A stretch of DNA of 64,000 nucleotides from Ligustrum vulgare. Its lineage: Eukaryota > Streptophyta > Magnoliopsida > Lamiales > Oleaceae. Shown here piece after piece: positions 1 to 12,398 of the stretch. Location of the stretch: positions 66,794,602 to 66,858,601 of the forward strand of contig OY743172.1 of assembly GCA_963555705.1 (NCBI GenBank). The letters run 5' to 3'. Both the position numbers and the translations under genes were made by a program. The notes under the pieces are model-generated. The model had not been told where the DNA came from. It saw nothing but the letters and a program-made list of their open reading frames with translations, and made no database searches. Numbering within the stretch: position 1 is the stretch's first letter; the number at the start of each line of letters is the position of its first letter.

Positions 1-1
1 G

Positions 2-3000
2 TTGGTTTTGAGAACTGGGCTTGGTTTGGAATCGTCTGAGGTCAAGTCCACTGAAACCCTCATCTCCCATCCAATTATCAGAAGCGTAAACGATAACCAG
101 TTTTCAAGAAAAGAGAAGGAAAAACAGGTTTTCCAGTTGCCGGAGCGGAAGATGGGCGACTATAAGAAAATTTCTGGCCTCACTTTCGATGAAAATGCGT
201 TTCATAGCGTCAGTAAGGATGAATTTTCGGAGTTGCACAGAGCAGCCAGGGACGCATTTGTGTTGGGAAACAAGTTTCTAGAGGAATGTGAGTCGGGGAA
301 AACCCAGTCTGAAGTAGAGAACCGGACGAAGAAGATGGCCTCCGATTCTGAACCCTGCCCGAACTCTGTGTTTGTGTCAAGTGAGGACTTTTTGAAGAAG
401 GGCAATTTGATGGTGATACCTTGCGGGTTGTCGTTAGGGTCCCATATAACAGTGGTCGGGACACCGCGATGGGCACATGTAGAGAGAGAGTCGAGGATAG
501 CGCTAGTGAAGGAGAATAGGGAGAGCCTAAGCCTGAGGGTGTCGCAGTTCATGATGGAGTTGCAGGGATTGAAGGCTGTGGACGGTGAGGACCCTCCGAA
601 GATAATGCATTTTAACCCACGGATTAAAGGGGATTGGAGTGGCCGGCCAGTGATTGAGCAGAACACTTGTTATCGGATGCAGTGGGGATCTGCACAGCGG
701 TGTGAGGGGTGGAGGTCCAGGGTCGATGAGGAAACTGGTATGGGATTTTAAGTTCAAAGTAACTGTCATTTAAACTTTATATGCATAAAGGTATAGGAAT
801 TGTAATTCTGATGATTCATCATGCTTATTTTAATCCTTGTTGCTTTTAGAGAAAAAGTGTATAATTGGTTTGCATATTATTGATAGATGTTGATAAAGGG
901 TTGGTTAGTGACAATAGTGTTTGAAGCTATGAACTGCTTTAATTTTCGGATTGAAACTAGTTGAAGAATTGTTAAATCACCGTAGAATTGTTTGATTGAA
1001 AGGAATGGATTACTTGACTCAAAATTATATTTTGAATGAGTAGTAATAGCTTGTTAATAAAGTATGAATATATTAGGACTAATTTAGTACATCATTTCCA
1101 ATATATTTGTCTATTGAATTGTCAGTTGCTTTAGATATTCAAGATTTGCCGCATTGTAAGCTATGTGAAACTATATGATGTTAGTTAAGACCACTTTGGA
1201 AGTGTAGGCATGCAATGTACTTTATTGTTTGATATTCGATTTGTCCATTTGCTGCAAAGGTTTATTTTTTTTTTTATTTTTTTAATCTTTAATACTTTAA
1301 ATTGTTTGAAGTTGATGGACAGGTGAAATGTGAGAAGTGGATACGTGACGATGATAGTCGCTCTGAAGAATCAAGGGCCACATGGTGGTTGAAAAGGCTG
1401 ATTGGGAGGACAAAGAAGGTTACGGTTGATTGGCCATACCCTTTTGCTGAGGACAAGTTGTTCGTTCTTACACTTAGTGCTGGGTTGGAAGGGTATCATA
1501 TCAGTGTAGATGGGAGGCACGTCTCTTCTTTTCTTTATCGCCCTGTGAGTATTCTTGCATCGACTCTTAAATGGGGACATTGTGATAAATGCATACATCT
1601 GAAATTTGTCTTTTCTTGACAGGGTTTTACTCTTGAGGATGCCACGGGTCTGTTTCTAAATGGGGATGTTGACGTGCATTCTATTTTTGCTGCTTCATTG
1701 CCTACCTCACATCCAAGTTTTGCTCCGCAAAGGAATCTGGAGCTCTCGGCGAAATGGCAAGCCCCACCTCTTCCCACTGGACCTGTGGAACTCTTTATCG
1801 GCATCCTTTCAGCAGGCAATCATTTTGCTGAGAGAATGGCAGTTAGAAAGTCCTGGATGCAGTATGGATCAGTCAAGTCCTCAAATTTAGTTGCTCGTTT
1901 CTTTGTAGCAATGGTAAGAATTCGCAGAATAAGAAATATCCACTGGGATACCATTTTAGTTTAAACCTTGTTATTAACCTTCTTAAATTGCTTGAGTTCA
2001 AACTGTGGCAGCATGCAAGAAAGGAAGTGAATGTGGATCTCATGAAAGAAGCAGAGTTTTTTGGCGATACTGTTATAGTGCCTTACATGGATAATTATGA
2101 CCTAGTCGTACTGAAGACTGTTGCAATTTGCGAGTATGGGGTGCGTTTTCCATCAATTTCAATATTTGATCCTCTCCCCTTTTTGCCTAATTCTCTCTCT
2201 AGCATTCAAGTAATTGGTTGTTTACAGGTCCGTACGGTGGCTGCAAAGTACATTATGAAGTGTGATGATGATACCTTTGTAAGGCTAGATGCAGTGATGA
2301 ATGAAGTGAAGAAAGCCTCAAGTGATAGAGGCTTGTACATTGGAAATATCAATTCCTATCACAAGCCCCTACGACATGGTAAATGGGCAGTTACATATGA
2401 GGTGTGATATCCTAGTTCGTCATGTTATTTAATTTTAAGAAGATTCATTTACCTTTGTGACCTTGTTGCGCCCCCTCCCCAATGCGTTGCTTTTCCCAAG
2501 CTACATGGAATTTTGGTTTCTTTCCAATTTATGATGCTTATGCTAACTTCCGTAATCATTATTTAATAAAGTAAATAGACTTTGTACAATCTTGGTCAAG
2601 ATTAAATGAAGTTAGATTTTTCTTTCTTACTTTTAAATAAAAAAAGTTGCTTATATTTGTAAGTGACTCTAACACTAATCTTAGACAACAGACAAATATG
2701 CTATTAGTGATTTTAACGTCTTTCGTGGTTTAGGACTACAGTTGTAAAATGCTTTAGTTTGACCTTTTAAATTCCGCCATATGTGAGAACTGAGAAGTTA
2801 GCTATCTAGTAAGATATTCAACTCAGCAAACTTGAACCCCAAACCCACCCGGGTTTTTCTCTTAGTTTATGCTCGGTAGTCTATTTTAAAGTTAGTCTGC
2901 CTTTTATTCCCGTCTTCTTTGTTGCTTAAAATAGCCTTAAATCCTGAACTTCAACATTTTTTGGTAACAACCAACCTTTTGGTTGGAAGCATTGAGTTCT

Positions 3001-6000
3001 CTTATACATTGTCTAGGAAATAACAACCCTGTTATGCTTGGGAAACTGAAAAGAATTACGTGAAGATCAAATTATCAAATTATGTGATAGAGCTAGTGAT
3101 GCTGGATGCATATAAGTTGATAACAAAAAATAAGGAACGAGAAGAGAAGAAGAATTGGAGCGCAAAAACAAACAAGTCCTTTTATTTACAGGGTAAAACT
3201 AAATAGAAAATAAAAGGAAATAAACTTCTAATAAAATTATCAAAACTAATATAATATAATCTAACTGGAATTAAACTATATTATGAAATCCTACATAAAT
3301 TGTATTTCTAACTTTATCTCTATTCTTGATCTCCATCAGCTAGGTTCTTAATGTTTGACCCCATTTATAAAATGGAAGAGGATTTTCGATGCATATAAAT
3401 ACTTGGTAAGTGACAACCTCATTTTCAGGATTGTTGGTTAGAAGGAGAACAAATGATACATGTGGTTGTGCTGAGCATTACACTCCAACTCTCTTACTAA
3501 AGGTGGAATGCCTATATATATGTGTGTGTGATTTTCTTGTTAAAGTAGTTAACTTGGAGATCAAGTTAAAAATGGGGGGAAAATGAAAGAAAATAAAAGA
3601 CTTTATTCTGGTTATTCTACTTCAACAAGGAAACATCTTGAGGCATAAGTAATAAACGTTTTTGATTATGTTTACCTACCTATAAATATGTGTGTTAAGG
3701 AGCCAATTAATTGTACATCAAGAGTGCCATATTGTGACCAAATAGAAAGAAAATTGTGAGTTTTATCTTTGTAGTTTCTTGGGAACTCTTTGTGAGATAA
3801 TTCAAGGGGTAAAAACTTGTAATAGATATTATTTTCTCTGTGGTCTGTGGGATTGGGTTGGTGAGTGAGAAATTCTATATAATTGTAATAATTTATTATA
3901 TAGTAAAAGACTTTGGCGATCCCAAATTTCTGCGTTGTTTTTATTATTTTCTCGTTTGCTTATTTTACTTTGAACATCAAAAAGTTCTTGTGGGTTAAAG
4001 AAGTGAGAATCAACGTGTAATTTCCAACATCCCTCGCTCTCCAAGTTTTTCCGTGACCGTGTGGAAGTAAGAAGAAATGGAAAATCACCTGTATTAATGA
4101 TCTCTACTTAGACATTGTGTTGTGGAAGGAATTGCCACACTGTGTGGAGCATAATCATACTGTTCATATTCCTGCCTTAGGCTTTAACATGGTTTTTTTC
4201 ACTACATAAAGGAAACTGAAGAGGTTGATCTTGGTCCAGTTAGATAGAGAGGTGTGAGGAAGAAAATTTTGTACTCTCCATTTTAGTGAAAAATCTGTAA
4301 TGGCAAGTGGGAATGGGTCGGGTCCTATGTTGCTAAGACTCGGGAACGAGTGTAAGGGTACATATCTGGAGTGAGATCCCTTTTCTTCTAAAATCTAAGA
4401 TATTGGGATACTGTTAAAAGGGCAAAAAATTCTGAAATGGTATATGAATACATCTTATAAACTTCATATTGCTTTAGAAATTTATATATTGGTAATTATA
4501 ATTGCATTTCTTGAGGATATAAATGATCCTATTTTGATTTAAATTATATAAAGTATCCTCTTTTGATTTAAAGGATCCAAGAAGGATTCATTAACCTTAT
4601 CCTGTACCCGTGTGTCCAATATGGGTATTCCTTAAAAAATGGAGAGTCCGATCAACATTGAATGGGTCTTAGATTGAGGATAAACCACTATAAATCGTTA
4701 GTTTTTTGAGTGCATTATTGTGTTTTGTTCAATTCATTATTGCGTTTGGGCTTGAAATATTGTTTAATCCCTCATAAGAACCAATCAAATGTAACTATCT
4801 CACTTGGATTAATTATACTCCACACTAGTTCTATCTAATATCATTAGATAAATATTCCCTTTTCATACTATTTAGATTTCTACATAATTTCACATTCTCT
4901 CTTATCTCTCATTATTACTTTTCTCCATCCTCTCGAATTCCTTTCTCTTATCTTTCGCTAAAAATCTCCTATTTTTCTCTCCCCATCAATTTGAATAAAT
5001 CCCAAATCTCTCACTTCTCACTCATCTCTCTCTAAGTTTCGTTTTTGAGATCGCGTATAATGAAGATTACAATACATGTAATGACAAATACAATACTTTT
5101 AACGATTATTACATTAAGTGTAATATTCATATTACATATGTAATAAATATTACAATACGTGTAATGAAGATTACACTTTCTTTAATCAAACATATTTCCT
5201 TCATAATTAGTGTCACGTCAAATAACATGCATATCTTACAATATGATGAATGTAATTTTAACGAAAATTACAATATTCTTAATAACTTATCTTCCATATA
5301 AGTATATATTACAATGATTTATACTAATAGAAATATATATCATTTACAAGTTTCATCACATGAATCTGTCATGTAATATTTCATCGCCGATCATTACTAT
5401 TCGTGTAATTAATCTCATCTTATGGGGAATCATGATTTATGCCAACTGAAATTTATAAATGTCTTAAGTTACATGATGTATAATTTGCTCAGTACCAATG
5501 AGATACATGTTATATAACAACTTTTGATTAATTGTAACTTCCAAAATTTTATTAGTTTATTTAAAAGGTAACAACATCCTAAAATTAAGGTTAGTTTAAC
5601 GAATTAAATTAATTATTAATTACATTTCTCTCTTCACATCTCTAAATATAAGATTCTTATAATGAATGATATTAATGAAATTTACTTTCTCCCTCCTGAA
5701 ATTCGATATTTTTCTAAAAGTGGAGAATGAAACTATTATGTAATATTATGAATAGTATTAAAATTACGTATTTTTCAATTATTACTCATTACATTTAGGT
5801 AGTTGCGTAAATTTACCTTCTCACTTCTATTTGCTATTTTATGGATATGCAGGAATGGCCTGAAGAGTACTATCCGCCCTATGCTAATGGGCCTGGTTAT
5901 ATTGTTTCGTCTGACATAGCACACTACATTGTATCCGATTTCGAGAAACATAAACTGAGAGTAAGTCTAATTCGCTTTGATAAATCAATCTCCTGCTATT

Positions 6001-6321
6001 GCGTCTCTATACACTTGTTCAGGTGGTTGGCTTGCGGGAGCAGGCATTAATATGTTGTATGGTTTATGTTGAAATGAGCTTTATGTAATTCTCTCTTGTA
6101 CCCTGTCTCAGTTATTTAAAATGGAAGATGTTAGCATGGGAACGTGGGTAGAAAAATACAACAGCACAAGGCCCGTCCAGTACGTGCACAGCTTGAAGTT
6201 CTGCCAGTTCGGATGCTTTGAAGGTTATTTCACGGCACACTACCAATCTCCTAGACAGATGATTTGCTTATGGAGGAAATTGCAGCATCAAGGAAAACCA
6301 CACTGCTGCAATATGAGATGA
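2..6321 (+). CDS. Hydroxyproline O-galactosyltransferase (GALT, GT31 family with galectin domain), 5' partial, seven exons
   Basis: Spliced exons read from the sequence: 2-737, 1312-1544, 1623-1913, 2012-2140, 2228-2401, 5853-5960, 6112-6321. All introns are GT..AG and the frame is kept, giving 626 codons plus stop. The frame is open to the window edge, so the start codon, cytosolic tail and membrane anchor expected for this Golgi type II enzyme lie outside. Residues of about 135-345 match a galectin-type lectin domain. From about 385 onward is a beta-1,3-galactosyltransferase domain: an ERMAVRKSW block near 393, the DDD metal/UDP-sugar motif at 476-478 (KCDDDTFVR), then GPGYIVSSD and EDVSMGTWV. 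The family moves galactose from UDP-galactose to hydroxyproline of arabinogalactan proteins in the ER/Golgi. This domain order is that of the plant GALT2-6 group; which paralogue cannot be told. Intron 5 (2402-5852) is unusually long. No internal stops or frameshifts. Confidence 0.93.
4320..4660. mobile_element. MITE-like insertion (hAT-like) inside intron 5
   Basis: Imperfect inverted ends: ATGTTGCTAAGACTC near 4327 and GAGAGTCCGATCAACAT near 4643-4658. The segment is flanked by the direct repeat GAATGGGTC (ending 4319 and starting 4660). An 8-9 bp duplication suits hAT-type (8 bp) transposons. The left inverted end is about 5 bases in from the presumed boundary, so the exact edges are uncertain. 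Non-coding. Confidence 0.5.
5060..5410. repeat. AT-rich field of ATTAC/GTAAT palindromic motifs in intron 5
   Basis: Repeated short inverted motifs such as ATTACAATACATGTAAT, ATTACATTAAGTGTAAT and ATTACATATGTAAT recur about every 20-40 bases, interspersed with ATTACAAT. They could form a run of small hairpins. No terminal repeats or target duplication were identified, so it is recorded only as a simple palindromic repeat. Confidence 0.5.
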
Positions 6322-6765
6322 CAACTCGTCACGAATATTGCATGCATATTTGCTTGCTTGAAATTGATTTGACACATCAGATGAGAAACAATTTTTTGCA
6401 GCTCTGTACATAGTTTGAGCTAGCTGGGAGCTGAAAGGTTGTGTTTACCCTATTGAGTTTATACATTTTCGAGTTTGTTTTCTTACTTTCAGGGCCCGTT
6501 TTGTTATTGTTTTGGCTAGCAGATGCTAAGATTCTTTTGCTTTGAAATTTTATGAATACAGGCTTGATGAGAACTAGTAGTTAAAGGCAGAACATGCCTG
6601 AGAAACTTTGAACGATGTGATTTAGCGCAAGACTAGAAGAAAACAATTTACTTCGTTTTAATGTCCAGAAAAATAAGATTGTTGATATAGTTTGGATACT
6701 ATATAATCATCTATCTCTGATTCTCTGGGTTGGTTTGTGTGTTAGGTTAAGGTTTGTAAAAGTGT

Positions 6766-6940
6766 GTTTATAAATTTTGTTAATAAACGACGATGTGATA
6801 ACATTTGATTGGTTCTTTTCTAAAAAGTAAGTGGGAATTTTTTATCAATCAAAATTATTGACTTTCAAAAAAAAAAAAAAAAAAAAAAATGAACTAATGA
6901 GATGTTGTCATATGATAATTTATAAACAAAATTTATAGAC
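6766..6940. mobile_element. Inverted-repeat (MITE-like) element downstream of the galactosyltransferase gene
   Basis: The left arm at 6766-6804 (begins GTTTATAAATTTTGTT) is the approximate reverse complement of the right arm at 6901-6940 (ends AACAAAATTTATAGAC). The arms of about 39 bases surround about 95 bases that include a poly-A run. No clear target duplication. Bases 6322-6765 hold the gene's 3' flank and nothing else I can assign. Confidence 0.45.
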
Positions 6941-7011
6941 AAATCCGAACAGAGGCCTAATGTTGTGCCTAAGATTGAAAGATGGAAAGAGCGCTGGTTG
7001 TTTGTCATTTT

Positions 7012-7520
7012 ACTTCCGTTTGGTAACTTTTTTTTTTTTTTTTTTTTTGGTTTATAAATCAATTTATAAACTATATAATTTTTTAAATCACTTTTTAATC
7101 ATAACATTTTCTCTTTTTACTTTTCAGTCACACATGTTACTTCAAAAATATTTTCGTTTGGTAACACTATTTGGTTTATAAACTGGTTTATTTATGATTT
7201 TGAGGTAAAAAGTAGTAGTTGAAAATTGGAGAGAGAAAAGTGTGTGGTTAAAAAGTGATTTGGGAAATTATGTAATTTATAAACTAGTTTATAAATCAAG
7301 AAAAGTACATTTACCAAACATAGGCTAAATAAATCGCCTCCGTTTGGTAACACTGCTTGATTTATAAATTAGTTTATTTATGATTTTGAGGTAAAAAGTA
7401 GTAGTTGAAAATTGGAGAGAGAAAAGTGAGGTTAAAAAGTGGTTTGAAAAATTGTGTGATTTATAAATTGATTTATAAAAAAAAAAAAAAGAAAAAAAAA
7501 AACATTTACCAAACGGAGAC
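7012..7520. mobile_element. Cluster of related MITE-like elements with CGTTTGGTAA termini
   Basis: Three related units lie side by side. One, 7336-7520, has near-perfect termini (CTCCGTTTGGTAA and TTACCAAACGGAG). A second, about 7155-7321, runs from CGTTTGGTAACAC to TTACCAAACA. A third partial unit begins near 7015. Inside, all share TTTATAAA...TTTATTTATGATTTTGAGG and a GGAGAGAGAAAAGTG block. A fragment of the same family recurs near 47645-47715. Non-coding; target duplications are not clear. Confidence 0.6.
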
Positions 7521-7687
7521 TATAAACAATATTCTTTTACCATAGGCTAATCATTGTAGAAAATTTAAGAAATAATTGGAAGTGTAATTTAACAAATATA
7601 ATATATATTTTGGTACAATTTCTGTAAATCCATTTCAAATCTATACAAGTTTTTAGGAGATTTAAGCCCTTTTGTTACTTGGAAGTA

Positions 7688-8485
7688 GTGTTCTAAAATG
7701 CGAGAATAAACGTCGTCTAGGTGCGCATTAGCGCAATGCGTGAGGAAAACGCATCGCATTACCCATATGCGCGGAATAATGCATTTTACTGAACATAAAT
7801 CGAAAAAATCGATGATTAATGATCAAGAATCAATAATAAACCGTTACTATTCCAATCCAATCAGTTAGAAACCAGTTGAACCAGTGCTATTTAAATAATA
7901 ATAATAAAAAAACTATACTCAGGGGCTGCATGTAAACATACGCAATCCCCTTGTAAACTTAATTCAGCTTACCACTGAACAATCTCTTTATAAGGGTACC
8001 CATCCCACATTAACATTCAATGTGGGATGGGAATTGATAGACTTTTTCTTTCTTGTTTTCTTTTTAAATTATTTTGCTTCTTCTTTTTTTTAAATTGTTT
8101 TTACTTACCATTATTTGTTTAACTTTTCTCTCCAAACTATTATTTAAATATTATTTTTCTTATTTTATAAGTATTAAAATATCTTGACATTTTGAAACAA
8201 ATAGTATAATATAAATAAAATTATCAACCATAAATCTCTATTTTTTTGAGTTAACAATTCTAAAATTAAAGAAAATTATTTATATATTTTATATTATTTT
8301 TGTATTTAGTTTTTATGTAATAAAATCTATTTTTTATATAAAAAATTATCTAATGTCTTAAAATTAATTAAAATATTATTAAAAGTACGAAACGCATTAT
8401 GACGATTATTCTTCTCATTGGCACTCATAAACTTATGATTCTTGATTCTTGACCTTGACGCATCGCAACGCATTTTAGAACCTTG
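7688..8485. mobile_element. Non-autonomous DNA transposon (Mutator-like) with 10-bp direct flanks
   Basis: The terminal inverted repeats are short: left GTGTTCTAAAATGCG, right CGCATTTTAGAACCTTG. The element is bounded by the direct repeat CTTGGAAGTA at 7678-7687 and 8486-8495. A 9-10 bp duplication fits Mutator-like elements. Inside there is no ORF, but there is a perfect 12-bp palindrome at 8000-8030. From 8496 to 9384 I see only AT-rich DNA without features. Confidence 0.7.
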
Positions 8486-9384
8486 CTTGGAAGTATGTAT
8501 TCCTTTTCACTATGTGAATATATTTTTCACATTAATCACACTTTTAAATGAACTGAACATGATTATGTTCGGTTCAGTCTTCGGACATTTATTAAGTGGA
8601 ACCATCAGGTGAAAATTTAATTATGAAATCGGTTTGGTTTGGTTCTGTACCATAAATTTTTTTTTTGACAAAAATACTACATTAATCCAACCAATAATAC
8701 GTTCAATCTTAATTCTTACAAAATAACATAATCTAATTTAAGAATATCTAAATAACAAATTGTTTAGTAAGATCCATTCACTAATGAATACAAGTGTTTT
8801 TTTTTTTTCAAATGAAAGAGTTGTGTATTTTGGCTATTCAATTATTCAAATTGAATTTAGTGTAGAAACTCTCTTCCATGGTGTGTGTTAATACCTACAT
8901 CACGAGGCCTAATACAAAGGCCCAGGGAAAAAAAAAAGAAAAAGAAAAGAAAACCCAAGTGTGGAATCCGAGGCGAATGATAATTTTGGGCGATTGAGCG
9001 ATTGCATGGATGCATGTTAATGCTTGGGCGATTGCAGCAATATCTAGGCAATTAAGAAGTTCGATGATACATAGTTAAGAAGACAATTCTCCCATTCAAC
9101 CCACGATGTAAAATAACAGTAATGGAACAGTTAGTGACAGTTACAAGGACGTGCATAATGGAGGTTTCCCTCATGAAAGTTATTAGAAAGAGATGTGGGG
9201 AGTCAAATACTGTTACAGAGCAGAACTCATATAAGTGGAAATCATCAAAGTATAAAAGACATAAAACAGAATGAAGATAGGACCACGAAATCAACTCTCA
9301 AAATGAGAATATTTAAATTTTTTATCTTAGATTTTTATAGAACTTTTGTGTGCTTGCATCAATTGGAGGCATATTGTAAATTAA

Positions 9385-9570
9385 GGGTGTGTTTGATTTT
9401 GTTTTAAAAGAGTTTTTTTGGTTTTGAATAATGATTTTTAGGAGAATGTGGGGTTAAAATGTAGAGAATCTTTTTGAATTTTTGTGTAATATTATTTTAT
9501 TAATAAATGTGTGGTTGAAAAGAAAAGAGAGAAAACCATGGCTTTCAAGCATTGAAAATCAAACGAGGCT
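9385..9570. mobile_element. MITE-like element with GTTTGATTTT termini
   Basis: GTGTTTGATTTT at about 9389-9400 is mirrored by AAAATCAAACGAGG at about 9555-9568. The interior is T-rich and similar in style to the 7.0-7.5 kb MITE cluster (GGTTGAAAAGAAAAGAGAG). No ORF; no certain target duplication. Confidence 0.45.
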
Positions 9571-9577
9571 AAGTCTT

Positions 9578-10989
9578 TGTTAAGTGCATTTTATACACTT
9601 TTTATGTCCTTAAATTAGCATTTTTGGTGTATCTAAAGCAAATATCTACTAATTTGTACATATTTTGTGTTTAAATAGGTTAACATTCAAGTTTGGGACA
9701 AAAAAAATCACAAAAAGAATGCAAAGGGCACGCCCAGCTGAACCAAGGAGCGCTCGCGGCTCGGCCATGAAATTAACCAGAGACCAAAGGTAGCCCATAA
9801 TTCGTTACCATGTGATCGCGTAGTACAATATTTCAAAAAAAAAAAAAAAAAATTGGGCCGAACCGGGCTATACGCTGTTTCTCGCGGGTTTTAGCAATTT
9901 ATGGGGTTTTGAGTCAATTTTGAGCACATCTAAATTGAAATCATCCTCATTTTGCTAAGGTTAAGTAAGTCATGTGCCTCTTTTTATTTTCTCTTGTATT
10001 TTTCTCTTAAATTTTACATTTTAATGCAATGTTAAGTTAAATGTTTTTATGTTTTAATAGCAATTTTCTACATTCAAGTTTATTGTTGTTGTCTAAGCTT
10101 TTGATTAATGTTATTTACTCACACTTCCACACCTAAGGTTCCATATGTTTTTAGTGCATTTAATGTTTTAAGCTTGAGTTGTAGGAGATATTGATTGTTG
10201 AAGGAGAAAACTAATTCAAAGTGAAGAAATATTGAAGTATTTAATTCAAGACATCCATTTGAAGGGAGTTCTCTTCACCACTTTGTTTGTAATTTTTACA
10301 TAACTTTTTATTTAAATGAGTATATTAAATGTTAAGTGTTATTTTTATTTTAGTATGTGTTTTGTTATGTAATTATAGGTTAATTTTATTCTGTTGGAAT
10401 GTCTAATTAGTTTAACTACAGTTAATCATTTTAGGTTTTTTTGGATTATGAGTTATTTATATTTATGTTTTATTGAGTAGAAATGTTGTTTTATGTTTAT
10501 GTAGTTTCCAAATGTTTGTTAATATTTTATATTGTTATTGCTAGTTATTACACATGTTAGGTTAAACTTAGATTTTCTCATATAATTTGGTTAGTTGATT
10601 AACTAATACTAATTGATTTTTGAAAGAAGAAATTAGTGTAGTTAAGAAAACTAAACTGAACTTACCTTGTCGCAAGTTATTTAACTTTTTTAAATCACCA
10701 AATCTATGTTGTCATCATTTTACTTAGGATAATTAGTTTTTATTCTAGTTTTTACATTGTTACTTCTTTACTTTGGTTAATTAGTTTTTATATTTTCATG
10801 TCTTTAATTATGTCACTTAGTTAGGAATTCAAAATCAAACAAAATCTTTTGTGTCACTTGACTTTTATTTTAAAATGAAATCAACAAGTTTAGTTACAAA
10901 TCAACCAATCTTCATGGATACGATAACCTCTCATCACTTTACTACTTGAACGTGAACCATGCACTTGCAGTAAACGATTTTAGCTAACA
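9578..10989 (+). mobile_element. Solo LTR, Athila-like family (TGTTAAGTGCATTTTATACACTT start)
   Basis: Starts TGTTAAGTGCATTTTATAC, ends TTTTAGCTAACA, and is flanked by a perfect 5-bp duplication GTCTT (9573-9577 and 10990-10994). Related starts (TGATAAGTG...ATACACTT) mark the other LTRs of this window. There is no internal region or second LTR next to it, so it is a product of LTR-LTR recombination. 1412 bases. Confidence 0.85.
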
Positions 10990-11052
10990 GTCTTTCTAAT
11001 AAAACACCTCATGTTGAGGTTTTGTCTTAAGAGATTTATCACTTACACATCG

Positions 11053-11781
11053 TGATGAGAATCAAGGGTGTCAACCAAGACAAAGTAAAAGTCATATCTC
11101 GATAAGAATATCGGTGGGGCCCTTGACGAGATCCAAAACCAAAGAGGTCCAAGAGTCGATGGCGGGACTCATTTACAAGCTCCTATATCAAGTCCATGTG
11201 GAAGAGAGCAAGACCGAAGTCAATTGCCAAATTTTCGAGCTTCAGGCACTTTCGGTCGACCAAAAGTCACCTTGGTCGACCGAAACTCTACAGGAATTTT
11301 AGAGGCAGGTTCAATTCGGCTGATCAATGTTTGACCGAAACTGTTATTTCGGTCAACCATTTGATCTACCGAAAGTCCCCGAATTCAGATTTTGGGGTTT
11401 TCTTGCAATTTCTCAAACTTTCTTTCTTCCTTATTTTTTTTGTACTATAATTCTCTTTCAAACCCCTAACACTTAGCTTGATCTTTGAGGACTCTTAAGA
11501 ACATTTGGGAGAAGTAAATCCTTTTCTTATCTTGTAAATATTCTTGAAATTTCTTCAACTTATATTTGATAATTTTGTTCTTGTGTATTGGTTGTTGTTA
11601 ATTCTACATCATCTTGGAATTTGTTTCATTCTCTCCATTGGGGTAGAGTTTTCTCCTTAGAATTTTGGTTAGGATAAACTTGAGTCAAGATTCATCAATT
11701 TCTGCCATTTTTAGCTTTTTTGGGTTTGATACAAAATTGTTGTGGGAATTTTTGGTTCAAACACCAAAAGGGCTCGTATCA
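11053..11781 (+). repeat. Left LTR of element C
   Basis: Runs from TGATGAGAATCAAGG to CTCGTATCA, just before the primer site at 11784. Its first 150 bases encode the end of pol (GPLTRSKTKEVQESMAGL). It then holds a block dense in GGTCGACC/CGACCGAAA motifs. 729 bases. Bases 10995-11052 upstream are an unassigned fragment. Confidence 0.75.
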
Positions 11782-11783
11782 TT

Positions 11784-11801
11784 TGGTATCAGAGCTTGGC
11801 T
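11784..11801 (+). promoter_or_regulatory. Primer binding site of element C (initiator tRNA-Met)
   Basis: TGGTATCAGAGCTTGGCT directly after the left LTR matches the complement of the 3' end of plant initiator tRNA-Met, the usual primer of chromoviruses. It fixes the element on the plus strand. Confidence 0.85.
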
Positions 11802-12398
11802 CTAAAATTGGTAAACCTATCTTTACATTTCTTGTTGTTTTTCATATTAAAAAAAAATACCAAAAAAATTTGGGAAAATTATATGCCCGTGAGTATTTCT
11901 TGATTCCTACATATTGGATATTGTTATTGTTATCAATTTGAGGTTGTTGGGGGTTACATTTGAACAAACATTTGAAAATTCCTATGCATTTCAAAGGTTA
12001 CATTCTAAGTGTTTGATAAAATGTTCCAAAGAAAACTTTCATGTTAAAGTCTACTTTCCAAACACATTCCTAGTTGATTAATTGTTCCCTTTGACGAGTT
12101 TATTGTGATCCTTCCATTGAATACATTGTTCCATAAATTCAATTTCACTTTCTTGTATAATAGCAAGCAAAGAAATTCCACTTGCTACTGTGTCAATCCT
12201 TTCTTTACTTCTTTGTTTGTTTGTGGAAATTTGTACTACACAAGACTTGATTCCTCAATTTAGTTGATTACGAGAGTTTGAGTGGGAAAACTTGGAGTGG
12301 TAAAAGGTAAGAGTGGTGAACTCATTAGAGCGTAAAAGTCTAATTGAGTGAAACACAAGCGAAAATATTTTTTGAGGACACTTATATTCATGCACTCC

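Larger units (their letters stand above)
2402..5852 (+). other. Large intron 5 of the galactosyltransferase gene
   Basis: The stretch of 3451 bases between the donor at 2402 (GTGTGA) and the acceptor ending at 5852 (TGCAG) carries no supportable ORF. It contains a MITE-like insert (4320-4660) and an AT-rich field of short palindromes (5060-5410). The rest is anonymous AT-rich DNA. It is by far the longest of the six visible introns; the others are about 70-570 bases. Confidence 0.85.
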
